NCBI GenBank assembly: GCA_964390625.1
Contig: CAYMID010000001.1
Coordinates: 4,685 to 68,684 of the forward strand
Length of the DNA stretch: 64,000 nucleotides
Reading direction: 5' to 3'
Source: 2-12-FULL-41-16 sp964390625
GTDB taxonomy: Bacteria; Patescibacteriota; Patescibacteriia; Magasanikbacterales; UBA922
In this document: positions 15,760-24,634 of the stretch, in pieces
How positions within the stretch are numbered: the first letter of the stretch is position 1
Layout of the letters: every line of letters starts with the position of its first letter
Made by a program: the position numbers and the translations under genes
The notes under the pieces: model-generated
Database searches by the model: none
The model's input: only the letters and a program-made list of their open reading frames with translations
Told to the model about the DNA's origin: nothing

Positions 15760-16311
15760 ATGAAGTTAATTGTTGGCCTCGGCAACCCAGGCAAAAAATA
15801 CCAGCGCACGCGTCACAACATTGGATTTATGACGCTGGATTTTTTGCACGACGCTGTCGCCAAACGCACTGGGGCATCGGCTTGGCAAACCAGTCAAAAG
15901 TTTAATGCCGAAATTGCTGATTTTAAAGTCAAAAACGAAGCCGTACTGCTGCTAAAACCACTAACCTTCATGAATGATTCGGGCCACAGCGTACAGTTGG
16001 CCGCGCAGTTTTACAAAATTGCCCCAACCGATATTCTGGTAGTGCACGATGATAAAGATTTGCCGCTGGGCGAAATTAAATTACAAGCTGACCGTGGTCA
16101 TGCCGGCCACAATGGCGTGCGTTCGATTATTGCTTGTTTAAACACCAAGGAATTCGGACGTTTGCGTCTTGGTGTGGCCAACGAGCAATTGACCGATGGC
16201 ATGGACACAGCGGTATTTGTGTTGAATAAATTTGGTATTCGCGAACGCGGTGCAGTTAACACCATGATTGAAACTGCGGCCGAACAAATCACTGACTGGA
16301 TCGCTCAATAA
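15760..16311 (+). CDS. pth: Peptidyl-tRNA hydrolase
   Basis: 183 residues, full family length. The catalytic His is in TRHNIGF near residue 21. FMNDSG, HDDKDLPLG and GHAGHNGVRS are the conserved substrate-binding segments. The enzyme releases tRNA from peptidyl-tRNAs that drop off ribosomes. It starts 4 nt after der. Confidence 0.97.
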   Translation: MKLIVGLGNPGKKYQRTRHNIGFMTLDFLHDAVAKRTGASAWQTSQKFNAEIADFKVKNEAVLLLKPLTFMNDSGHSVQLAAQFYKIAPTDILVVHDDKDLPLGEIKLQADRGHAGHNGVRSIIACLNTKEFGRLRLGVANEQLTDGMDTAVFVLNKFGIRERGAVNTMIETAAEQITDWIAQ

Positions 16312-16335
16312 TTTATTATTAACTAAGGAGGGACT

Positions 16336-17403
16336 ATGACACCACTACAGTGTCTGGCTTTTTGGCCAGAAGCTAGTTACAAACGTTGGCAAGAATTATG
16401 CCAACAATTTGGGGCCGATGACTGGTGGACGGTTGGCGCCGAGGCCGCGACCCCACTACCGTGGTCGCCAAAGGTTAAGCAATCATTTCGGGTTTGGCGA
16501 AACCAGGCAGATGCAGTCCAATTTAGCCAGCAATTGACTGCCGACGCCATCGTCCTAATTACGTACTCTGACCCCGCCTACCCCAAGGGCTTGCGCGAAC
16601 TAGCCCAACCACCACTGGCGTTATTTGTGCGCGGCCGCATTCCCGCTAGTTTATGTTTAGCCGCAGTGGGGACACGCCGCCCAACCGAATATGGGCAACG
16701 CGCTACTAGCTTGATTATTCCGCCACTGGCCCGCGCTGGACTGACCATTGTAAGTGGTTTGGCCTATGGTCTGGATGCACTCGCCCACCGCTTGACTTTG
16801 GACGCTGGCGGCAGTACGGTGGCCGTATTGGGAACTGGCGTAGACCGTGCGAGCATTCACCCGATCGGAAATCAGTCTCTGGCCGAACGTATTATTGCGT
16901 CAGGCGGAGCGGTAATATCCGAGCTACCACCGGGCACACCTGGAAGCAAAATTACGTTTCCATTGCGAAACCGCATTATTGCAGGCCTGTGCGACGTGAC
17001 CCTGGTGCTCGAAGCCCCCATAAAATCAGGCGCCTTAATTACAGCTGATTGTGCCGATCAATTACAGCGCACCGTGGCCTGTGTGCCCCACCCCATTACC
17101 AGTGTGATTGGGGCTGGTGGAAATCACTGGCTTGCCACCCAAGGGTCGGTTATTGTCACTACGCCCGATGATATTTTGTTACAATATCCAGGTATTAAAC
17201 ACCGTAAAATTCGAAACAAAAAAATTATTATTGAGCCCCATTTGCGCGCACTACTCGAAGTAATTCCCAAAAACGGCCGACACCTTAACGAAATTATTCA
17301 GCAGCTTAATCAACCCATTGCTCAAGTCATGAGCATGATTAGTGAACTGGAATTGTCCGGGGCGATTGCTGATCTTGGCGGAAATCATTATGCACGGTGC
17401 TGA
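16336..17403 (+). CDS. dprA: DNA processing protein DprA
   Basis: 355 residues. The Rossmann-like DprA core has VGTRRPTEYG, GLAYGLDALAHR, VLGTGVD and the F/Y-x-RNR-x-I signature (FPLRNRIIAG). A C-terminal winged-helix domain follows (about residues 285-350). DprA binds incoming single-stranded DNA and loads RecA during transformation. It has a strong Shine-Dalgarno (AAGGAGGG) 6 nt before the ATG, rare for this region. It overlaps folC by 14 nt. Its presence fits natural DNA uptake, common in this group, but no com genes are in the window. Confidence 0.95.
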   Translation: MTPLQCLAFWPEASYKRWQELCQQFGADDWWTVGAEAATPLPWSPKVKQSFRVWRNQADAVQFSQQLTADAIVLITYSDPAYPKGLRELAQPPLALFVRGRIPASLCLAAVGTRRPTEYGQRATSLIIPPLARAGLTIVSGLAYGLDALAHRLTLDAGGSTVAVLGTGVDRASIHPIGNQSLAERIIASGGAVISELPPGTPGSKITFPLRNRIIAGLCDVTLVLEAPIKSGALITADCADQLQRTVACVPHPITSVIGAGGNHWLATQGSVIVTTPDDILLQYPGIKHRKIRNKKIIIEPHLRALLEVIPKNGRHLNEIIQQLNQPIAQVMSMISELELSGAIADLGGNHYARC

Positions 17404-18604
17404 AAAAAAATTAATTATCTTGACCAAACGCCCTCACCTTAATCAACGGGAACGCCAGCACGCACCCAATGTTTTTGGGCATTTGCAAACTTTTTTGGAC
17501 ACACTTGATAATCCAGAACAAAAAATTCCGCACTATATTCACGTCACTGGTACTAGTGGCAAAGGTTCAACCGCAGCGTTTATTGCTTCGATTTTACGCA
17601 CCACCAACGCAACGGTTGGATTAACAGTTTCGCCTCACCTAAGTACAGTGTACGAACGTTGGCAAATTAATGGCACCCCAATTTCGACCCGCGATTTTAA
17701 CCGCGTCTACAAACATCTGGCACGCGCCTTTGCCATATGCGCAAAAGCTGACCCGGCCTTTGGTTTGTCTTTTTTTGAACTGTGCACAGCTTTGGCACTC
17801 ACGTATTTTGCTGACCAAAAAGTTACTTGGGCTGTACTAGAGGTGTTTAACGGTGGTCGGGTTGACCCTACTAACATTATTCCCTACAAAGACGCCGCCG
17901 TAATTACGAGCATTGGGTTGGATCACGAACATTTGCTAGGCAACACTACCAGTAAAATTGCGCGCGAAAAAGCTGGTATTATTGCAAATGGTACACCGAT
18001 ATTTTGTGCAACCAACGAATTGAACACCAAAAAGACTCTGCGCCTGTTGGCAGCAAAAAAGCAAGTCCCAATTACATTTGTTTCTGCACAAAAATCATAT
18101 TCGCTTCGTGTGATTGGTGCACACCAACAACGAAATGCAGCCCTGGCCGCGGCGGTAACTCGTACACTTGGCGTATCTGAAGCTAAAATTAAACGAGGAT
18201 TACTAGCTACCAGACTTCCACTCCGTCTAGAAATTATCCGTCGCAAACCTTGGCTAATTTTGGATGGCGCACATAATCCGCAAAAGATTGCGGCTAGCGT
18301 GGCTGCGGTGCGGGCGCTTAAAATTCCTAACCTCAATTTGGTCGTGGCCTTTTCACCTCACAAGAACATCTCTGCCATGGCTCATAACCTGCTTACACTT
18401 AAACCGGCGGCAATTTATATAACTACTGGCCCGACAGACCTGCCATCTGCCAACCCCAAAGCGGTGGCTACTGCCTTTGGTCACCAAATACCGGTACGCT
18501 GTGTCCCTAACCCACGCCAGGCCTTGTACCTCGCGACCACAGCTGGAAACACCCTAGTGACCGGCTCTCTTTACTTAGCTAGTCACCTCAAAAAAGGCCT
18601 CTAA
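17390..18604 (+). CDS. folC: FolC-like folylpolyglutamate/dihydrofolate synthase (Mur ligase family)
   Basis: 404 residues from the ATG at 17390, which lies within the end of dprA. The ATP-binding loop is VTGTSGKGST. The LEVFNGGRVDPTN motif corresponds to LEVGLGGRLDATN of FolC, KAGII carries the Mur-ligase lysine region, and DGAHNP marks the C-terminal domain. The enzyme adds glutamate to folates. The usual LEVGxGG is altered to LEVFNGG. Other folate genes are absent from the window, so the substrate might be scavenged folate or something related. Terminated by the hairpin at 18613-18648. Confidence 0.88.
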   Translation: MHGAEKKLIILTKRPHLNQRERQHAPNVFGHLQTFLDTLDNPEQKIPHYIHVTGTSGKGSTAAFIASILRTTNATVGLTVSPHLSTVYERWQINGTPISTRDFNRVYKHLARAFAICAKADPAFGLSFFELCTALALTYFADQKVTWAVLEVFNGGRVDPTNIIPYKDAAVITSIGLDHEHLLGNTTSKIAREKAGIIANGTPIFCATNELNTKKTLRLLAAKKQVPITFVSAQKSYSLRVIGAHQQRNAALAAAVTRTLGVSEAKIKRGLLATRLPLRLEIIRRKPWLILDGAHNPQKIAASVAAVRALKIPNLNLVVAFSPHKNISAMAHNLLTLKPAAIYITTGPTDLPSANPKAVATAFGHQIPVRCVPNPRQALYLATTAGNTLVTGSLYLASHLKKGL

Positions 18605-18612
18605 ATGGTGCC

Positions 18613-18648
18613 AAAAAACACTGCGGTTGACAAACCGCATGTTTTTTT
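18613..18648 (+). terminator. Intrinsic terminator of the LCP-folC operon
   Basis: GCGGTT/AACCGC stem flanked by A- and T-runs with seven Ts. The loop holds a TTGACA that doubles as the -35 box of the next promoter. Confidence 0.85.
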
Positions 18649-18686
18649 GCTAGATTAAGGCAAGTTTCCGCAATCACGCGGAACTT
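18627..18686 (+). promoter_or_regulatory. Promoter nested in a terminator, and leader hairpin of the cyclase-like gene
   Basis: TTGACA (18627-18632) in the terminator loop, an 18-nt spacer and TAGATT (18651-18656). The predicted start near 18663 coincides with a hairpin AAGTTTCCGC/GCGGAACTT (18662-18686, one bulge) that would form the 5' end of the mRNA, followed by AGGAG and the ATG at 18706. Confidence 0.55.
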
Positions 18687-18705
18687 CAAATACAGGAGAA
18701 GTGCA

Positions 18706-20499
18706 ATGCAGAGTAACGTTCAGGATGTCTGCGGTCGTAATGCAATCGTTCACCTCGCGGGCCTGCGTGCCCTCGGCTTGGACACAGCGACTTACATGAC
18801 AGCTCTTCAGAAGGTCTTCGGTGACAAGGCACTCATGCCAACTGGCCTCGCGGAGTTCCTGGAGAGCCGGTACATCACGTTGGCACAGTACTGCATTCTC
18901 GAAACTGCGGTAATCGAAACATACGGTTCGGCTCATGGACTGTATGTGGTTGGGTCGCTGGCCCATCGCGTCAGCTTTGCTTCGGACACCATAAGTGACC
19001 TGAGAAAGAAACAAGTGGGTCTGAAGATCAGTAGCCCAGCCGTGGCCATGTACGATGTGGACAAAATCGCCCAAACCTTCAACGACAACAAGTGGTTCAA
19101 TCCACTGGAGATGAAGGCCAGACGGTGCGTGTTCAAAATCGAGTACATGCCGCTCTCGGATGGCAACACGCGCACCGAGGTCGAAGACTTGGGTTCTCTC
19201 TACTACTTCGTCAGGGGTATGATGCACGGCATCAACCTGATGTGGGAGCAGCCTGACCCTAACCTGCAGCCGCGGTTCTACACGGTCAACGTAAAGCCCG
19301 AGGACGTGCTCGCCTTTGCGACACCCGATGTCCAGACAGAGTGGCGGGGACACGAACTGTTCATCGCAGGTGAAAAGTACGGCGAACTCGTCTATCTCAC
19401 TCCGAACGAACGCGGTGACTTTCTGGGTCACCACGTTACTTACGACAAGGCCAAACCGGCCTATGCTCGTCTCGGCGTGCGGATTACACGCGAGTTCAAA
19501 CACCCTGACAAGCTCGGGGAACCTAAGACTGTACTGTGGGGCAACGAAATCCTGCGGTACGACGAACCGCTCGCCAACCTGCTACGTCTGCGCTGGCACG
19601 CACCGTGGCGTCGACGAGTGGTTGACAGTCTCTTGCGCCCGTTCCTGAGCCTGGGTGTCAAGCGTGATCGTCGCCTGGCCTTGGCACAGCAGACTGCATC
19701 TGTGGCCGAAACCAAGGCCAATAACTACCACGAAGTCTTGGCCGGAAGCCATCCACCCGGGGTTGTCGATGATTTCTTCGCTGGTAAGCTGGTGTCAAAA
19801 GCGTACCAGACGATCGTGATGATCGTCGATATCGTGGGCTCAACTGCGCTACGGAGCAAACACAGCCCGTCAGAGTACATGGACATCATCACGAAGGTGG
19901 TTAGTGATCGCCTTCTCATCATGGGCAACAAGTACGGTGCGCACCGCTACAAGCTCATGGGCGATGGTGGCATATCGGTGTTCATTGACTTCAAACAGCA
20001 AGGGTTGCACCTCAAAATCAAAGACATGCTGACATTTGCAGACGAACTCATGCTCGCCTGCGAACAAGATGGCTATCCGGTCCGCGTCGGTCTTGCGATC
20101 GGTGAAGTCATCTGGGGCAACCAGACCAAACAACCGGGAGTTTTGATCTGGGAAGCTAGTGGTCGAGCAGTCGATGAGGCGGCTCGCCTCCAGGCCAAAG
20201 GCAGTCAACCCGGAGAAAAAGAAATGGACGGGGCGATTACGCACGGGTATGCAGCCATATCCCACGAAGCAGCCGCGCTTGCCCTGCAATGGAACATTCT
20301 CGATCAAAGTCAGGTGCGTCTAAACGGAAGAGTCCAAATCACGAACGGTGACGAAATTCCCTGCTTCCTTCTAGATCTTAATCCAACTAAGGAACGAACG
20401 ACCGCACCAGGAACAGTCAGCCTCAGACGGGCCCGGACGGAAGGTGTTCCTGCAGCTGTTCGCGCCGCAACCGCACCACACCAGGTCAGAAAAGGTTAA
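18706..20499 (+). CDS. Class III nucleotide cyclase domain protein
   Basis: 597 residues. The C-terminal third (about residues 370-560) is a class III adenylate/guanylate cyclase homology domain. The two metal aspartates are in MIVDIVGST (near 374) and KLMGDGG (near 419), followed by VRVGLAIGEV and GRAVDEAARLQ (near 485). In the last motif the usual transition-state Asn (VNxAARL) is Asp, so activity may be altered. The N-terminal 360 residues show no signal peptide or clear membrane helix and I do not recognise them; a sensory or scaffold role is possible. SD AGGAG, GC-rich codons and single-gene structure set it apart from neighbours and suggest transfer. No cAMP receptor gene is seen nearby. 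Confidence 0.78.
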   Translation: MQSNVQDVCGRNAIVHLAGLRALGLDTATYMTALQKVFGDKALMPTGLAEFLESRYITLAQYCILETAVIETYGSAHGLYVVGSLAHRVSFASDTISDLRKKQVGLKISSPAVAMYDVDKIAQTFNDNKWFNPLEMKARRCVFKIEYMPLSDGNTRTEVEDLGSLYYFVRGMMHGINLMWEQPDPNLQPRFYTVNVKPEDVLAFATPDVQTEWRGHELFIAGEKYGELVYLTPNERGDFLGHHVTYDKAKPAYARLGVRITREFKHPDKLGEPKTVLWGNEILRYDEPLANLLRLRWHAPWRRRVVDSLLRPFLSLGVKRDRRLALAQQTASVAETKANNYHEVLAGSHPPGVVDDFFAGKLVSKAYQTIVMIVDIVGSTALRSKHSPSEYMDIITKVVSDRLLIMGNKYGAHRYKLMGDGGISVFIDFKQQGLHLKIKDMLTFADELMLACEQDGYPVRVGLAIGEVIWGNQTKQPGVLIWEASGRAVDEAARLQAKGSQPGEKEMDGAITHGYAAISHEAAALALQWNILDQSQVRLNGRVQITNGDEIPCFLLDLNPTKERTTAPGTVSLRRARTEGVPAAVRAATAPHQVRKG

Positions 20500-20523
20500 T
20501 TCTACGCTCTTTCCCACCTCTTA

Positions 20524-20557
20524 CTGACGTGCTGCACCCACCCACTGTGCACGTCAG
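20524..20557. repeat. Inverted repeat downstream of the cyclase-like gene
   Basis: CTGACGTGC/GCACGTCAG arms with a 16-nt loop, 24 nt after the stop. There is no T-tract, so it is a 3' hairpin or a weak terminator. Confidence 0.5.
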
Positions 20558-20620
20558 GATCCCAAGCCATTTAATTGTACTCAGTTGAATTGCTTGGTTT
20601 CCTTAATTGTTGTTCCACTT

Positions 20621-22852
20621 ATGAAGACCCTGATTATTGTTGAGTCCCCGACCAAGGCCAAAACGATTGCTAAATTTTTGGGGAGCAAATACACGGTTGA
20701 ATCCTCGATGGGCCATATTCGCGACCTGCCCAAAAGCAAGATGGGGGTGGATATTGATGGTGGCACATTTTTGCCATCATACTTGGTACCACGCGAAAAG
20801 TCCGAACTGGTCAAAAAACTAAAGGCTCTGGCCAAAAAAAGCAAAAACGTAATCTTCGCCACTGATGAGGACCGCGAAGGAGAAGCGATTTCGTGGCATT
20901 TGGCCGAAGTGCTTGGCATTGCCCCAGAAAAAGTGCAGCGCATGGTTTTCCACGAAATTACCAAACACGCGATTGAAGCGGCGCTCGAAAATCCACGCCC
21001 ACTGGACCAAAAACTCGTGGATGCGCAGCAAGCGCGCCGCGTGCTCGATCGTTTGGTTGGTTATGAATTGTCGCCATTTTTGTGGTCTAAAGTTACGCGC
21101 GGCTTGTCGGCCGGACGCGTGCAATCCGTGGCTGTGCGCCTCGTAGTGGAACGCGAACGCGAAATCAAAGCCTTTAACCCACAAGAATATTGGTCACTGA
21201 CCGGTACCTTTTCTCCAGCCAAAACCGCGGTCCAATTTGCGGCTGAATTAATCTTGGTCGGCGACCAAAAATTAGATAAGCTCGACATCAAAACCCAAGC
21301 CGAAATGGACGCAATTGTCGCGGCTCTTGATAAGGCCAAATACACCGTTAAAGATATTCAAAAAAAAGAAGCCAAGCGCACGCCGCCCGCGCCATTCACC
21401 ACCTCTACTCTGCAACAAGCCGCTAACCAAAAACTCGGCTACTCGGCCAAAAGCACTATGCGCCTGGCCCAACAATTGTACGAAGGTGTGGACCTCGGCC
21501 AACACGGCAGCGTGGGTTTGATTACCTACATGCGTACTGACTCGGTCAATTTGGCCGCTAAATTTGTGGACGAAACCCGTGCCCACGTAGAGTCAACCTA
21601 TGGCCCAAAATTTGTATCAGGCGAAGCGCGCAAGTTTGCCAATAAAAATAAAGGCGCGCAAGAAGCTCACGAAGCCATCCGCCCAACTGACCCGACGCGC
21701 ACCCCCGAAATGATTGAACCATACGTGACCCCACAGCAACACAAATTGTATGCCCTCATTTGGAAGCGCGCCGTGGCCACGCAAATGAGCGACGCTGCCC
21801 TCCACCGCACCACGCTAGATATTGCTGCTTCGAGCAACCACACGTTCCGCGCCACTGGCCAGTCCATGATTTTCCCTGGCTGGTTAACCTTGTATCCCGA
21901 AGCAATCAAAGAAGAAATGTTACCAGAATTAAAAGCTGGCGAAGCGCTCGATTGTCACGAATTAAAACCCGAACAACACTTTACCGAACCACCAGCACGT
22001 TATTCCGACGCCACGCTCGTTAAAGCCATGGAAGAATTTGGCATTGGTCGCCCATCCACCTATGCGCCAACGCTGGCGACCATCGAGGACCGCGGCTATG
22101 TCACGCGCGACGAGCAAAAACGCTTGCAACCAACTGACATTGCCTACACGGTGAACGACTTACTGGTCGAACACTTCAAGGATATTGTGGACTACCAATT
22201 CACGGCGCAAATGGAAGCCAACTTGGACGAAATCGCCGAAGGCACCAAAGATTGGCAACCAATTATGGCCACCTTTTACGGACCATTCCACGCCAATTTA
22301 GAAGAAAAAAAAGCCACGCTCAGTAAAAAAGAATTGACCGAAGAAGCGACAGACGAAAAATGCCCCAAGTGCAACAACCCAATGGTCATTAAAATTGGCC
22401 GCTTTGGTAAATTTATGGCCTGCAGCAATTATCCAGAATGCAAAACCACCAAGCCAATTGGCGAAGAAGCTGACCTCGCGGCCGAAGCCACCGGGGAAAT
22501 TTGCCCAGACTGTGGCAAACCACTGGTGCTCAAACGCGGTCGTTTTGGTTCATTCTTGGGCTGCTCCGGCTACCCAGATTGCAAACACATTAAAAAAATC
22601 GAAAAAGGCACGGGGGTCAAATGTAATGTCTGCGGCGAGGGCGAATTTGTCCAAAAGCGCAGCAAGCAAGGCCGCACCTTCTACAGCTGCAACCGCTACC
22701 CAGACTGCAAAAACCTGATCCCCAGCAAACCAACCGGCGAACTCTGCCCAGACTGCAAACACCCAATTGTCCTCGCGGCCAAAGGGGCCACGCGCTGCAG
22801 TAACAAAGAGTGTCCAAACGCCAAGGTTAGCAAAACCACCGAGGAGGCCTAA
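20621..22852 (+). CDS. topA: DNA topoisomerase I
   Basis: 743 residues from the ATG at 20621; an upstream in-frame ATG at 20585 adds 12 non-conserved residues and is rejected. The TOPRIM domain starts at once (IIVESPTKAKTI) with the acidic DEDREGE motif. The active-site Tyr lies in GLITYMRTDS near residue 300. The C-terminus carries four zinc-ribbon repeats (CPKC...C, CPDC...C, CNVC...C, CPDC...C) from about residue 580. The enzyme relaxes negative supercoils through a single-strand break. Its stop codon is the loop of its terminator. Confidence 0.97.
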   Translation: MKTLIIVESPTKAKTIAKFLGSKYTVESSMGHIRDLPKSKMGVDIDGGTFLPSYLVPREKSELVKKLKALAKKSKNVIFATDEDREGEAISWHLAEVLGIAPEKVQRMVFHEITKHAIEAALENPRPLDQKLVDAQQARRVLDRLVGYELSPFLWSKVTRGLSAGRVQSVAVRLVVEREREIKAFNPQEYWSLTGTFSPAKTAVQFAAELILVGDQKLDKLDIKTQAEMDAIVAALDKAKYTVKDIQKKEAKRTPPAPFTTSTLQQAANQKLGYSAKSTMRLAQQLYEGVDLGQHGSVGLITYMRTDSVNLAAKFVDETRAHVESTYGPKFVSGEARKFANKNKGAQEAHEAIRPTDPTRTPEMIEPYVTPQQHKLYALIWKRAVATQMSDAALHRTTLDIAASSNHTFRATGQSMIFPGWLTLYPEAIKEEMLPELKAGEALDCHELKPEQHFTEPPARYSDATLVKAMEEFGIGRPSTYAPTLATIEDRGYVTRDEQKRLQPTDIAYTVNDLLVEHFKDIVDYQFTAQMEANLDEIAEGTKDWQPIMATFYGPFHANLEEKKATLSKKELTEEATDEKCPKCNNPMVIKIGRFGKFMACSNYPECKTTKPIGEEADLAAEATGEICPDCGKPLVLKRGRFGSFLGCSGYPDCKHIKKIEKGTGVKCNVCGEGEFVQKRSKQGRTFYSCNRYPDCKNLIPSKPTGELCPDCKHPIVLAAKGATRCSNKECPNAKVSKTTEEA

Positions 22853-22868
22853 GGCCTTCTCTTTTTTT
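22841..22868 (+). terminator. topA terminator with the stop codon in the loop
   Basis: Arms GAGGAGGCC (22841-22849) and GGCCTTCTC (22853-22861) pair fully (one G-T), with TAA as a 3-nt loop and seven Ts following. The last three codons of topA form the left arm. Confidence 0.85.
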
Positions 22869-22894
22869 GGTTTGCGTGATACTGTAATTGTACT

Positions 22895-24540
22895 ATGGTC
22901 GAAAAAATCCCTACTGTTGACGACCTTTTAACCCAAGTCCGCAGCTACGCGCCGCAGGCTGATTTAGATTTTGTACGCCTGGCCTACGACTTTGCGGCCG
23001 AAGCGCACAAAGGCCAAACTCGCAAATCAGGCGAGCCATACATCATCCACCCACTCTCGGCCGCTTATTATTTGGCCAACATCAAAATTGATCCCATCAT
23101 TATTGTCGCCACCCTCCTCCACGACGTACCCGAGGATACAGCTGTCACACTCGAAGAGGTCGAAAAAAACTTTGGGAGCGAAGTGGCTGGCCTGGTCCGC
23201 GGCATTACCAAACTCGGCAAACTCAAGTACCGTGGCGTGGAGCGCTACATCGAAAATCTCCGTAAAATGTTTATTGCCATGGCCGAAGATGTGCGCGTCA
23301 TGATTATTAAATTTGCCGACCGCATTCACAACCTCACCACGTTGGACGTGCTCCCACCGCAAAAACGCTACCGCATTGCCCTCGAGAGTTTAGAAATCTA
23401 TGCCCCAATCGCCAATCGTTTAGGCATGGACGAAATGAAAGGTGAGTTGGAAGATTTATCATTTCAATACGTGTATCCCAAGGAATACGAGCGCGTCAAA
23501 GCGATCCGCGACCAAAAATTATCTGGCAAAGAAGGCTACTTTGAGCGTTTAATCGAAAAAGCCAAACACGAATTAGAATTAGCTGGCATCAAAAACGCCA
23601 CCATTCACGGCCGCAACAAACGCTTGTACAGCTTGTACCAAAAATTACAACGCAAAGACAATGAATTGGCCAAAATCTATGACTTGGTCGCGATCCGTAT
23701 CATTGTCCCAACCATTGCCGATTGCTATGCGGCGCTTGGTATTTTGCACAACGTGTGGAAGCCACTCCGTGGTCGCATCAAAGATTACATTTCGCAACCC
23801 AAACCAAACGGCTACCAATCCCTACACACCACGGTGTTTGGCGAAGATGGCGAAGTGGTAGAATTCCAAATCCGCACCCACCAAATGCATGACGAAGCCG
23901 AATATGGTGTGGCGGCACACTGGCATTACGACGAATTTGGTTCACGCTTGCCCAAAAAAGAAATCAAGTGGGCCCAAGAATTAGCCGAAATCCAAAAAGA
24001 TATCCTTAACCGCTTGTCCGACTTAGAGGAAATGAAAGTCGACTTTTTGCAATCGCGCATTTTTGTTTTTACACCTAAGGGCGACGTAATTGATCTACCA
24101 GAACAAGCAACACCAATTGATTTTGCTTATCACATTCACACCGAGATTGGTAATAAATGCTCGGGCGCACTAGTCAACGAAAAAATGATCAGCCTGGATA
24201 CCGAACTCAAGAACGGCGACGTGGTCGAAATTGTCACGGACAAAAACCGCAAAGGTCCTAGCCCAGACTGGATGGAACTGGCCAAAACTCACACGGCCCG
24301 CATGCACATCAAATCCGAACTCAAGAGTCAAGAAAAAAACGCNNNNNNNNNNNNNNNNNNNNNNNNNNNNNNNNNNNNNNNNNNNNNNNNNNNNNNNNNN
24401 NNNNNNNNNNNNNNNNNNNNNNNNNNNNNNNNNNNNNNNNNNCTCACACGGCCCGCATGCACATCAAATCCGAACTCAAGAGTCAAGAAAAAAACGCCCT
24501 CTCCCGCTGGCTCAAGGCTGTATTACCTAACAAAAAATAG
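22895..24540 (+). CDS. rel: Bifunctional (p)ppGpp synthetase/hydrolase, RelA/SpoT family (split by a false gap)
   Basis: The N-terminal HD hydrolase domain has IIHPLSAA and HDVPED (near residue 79). The synthetase domain (about 225-345) has YDLVAIRI, KDYISQPKPNGYQSLHTT and EFQIRT. A TGS domain follows (about 388-450). The gap at 24343-24442 is flanked by identical 55-bp blocks (24288-24342 and 24443-24497). Removing 155 nt gives exactly 497 codons ending at TAG 24540, a 496-residue protein. It therefore ends soon after TGS and lacks the helical, zinc-finger and ACT domains of long Rel proteins. It makes and degrades the alarmone ppGpp; loss of the C-terminal domains should change ribosome sensing. 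Confidence 0.92.
24288..24497. repeat. 55-bp direct duplication flanking a 100-N gap (assembly artefact)
   Basis: 24288-24342 equals 24443-24497, with 100 Ns at 24343-24442. The frame of rel is restored by removing one copy and the Ns. Confidence 0.95.
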
Positions 24541-24542
24541 CC

Positions 24543-24571
24543 TTGACAGAAACAAAAATATAAAGTATCCT
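24543..24571 (+). promoter_or_regulatory. Near-consensus sigma70-like promoter
   Basis: TTGACA (24543-24548), exactly 17 nt, TATCCT (24566-24571). It starts 2 nt after the rel stop codon and points at a short structured stretch with a terminator, not at a gene. Confidence 0.7.
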
Positions 24572-24577
24572 AGAGAT

Positions 24578-24634
24578 ATTAGGGCTTCGGCCTCCGAGAC
24601 TCCCACACCGCAAGGTTTGGGAGTCGATTTTTTA
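24578..24634 (+). ncRNA. Candidate small RNA downstream of rel
   Basis: A transcript of about 55 nt would start near 24578. It contains a GGC-TTCG-GCC hairpin (UUCG tetraloop, about 24583-24593), then a terminator stem GACTCCC/GGGAGTC (24598-24604 and 24619-24625) with inner ACC-GCAA-GGT, then TTTTTT. Downstream genes run in the opposite direction, so nothing else explains the promoter. The terminator may also serve rel. Function unknown. Confidence 0.55.

Noticed and set aside
18655..19503. 282-residue frame opposite the cyclase-like gene
   Set aside because: Antisense shadow of a GC-rich gene whose product has clear cyclase motifs; its own translation shows no recognisable domain or start signal.
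24288..24497. Genuine 55-bp tandem duplication inside rel
   Set aside because: The same 55-bp length recurs at three unrelated gaps and collapsing it restores the frame, so it is an assembly effect.
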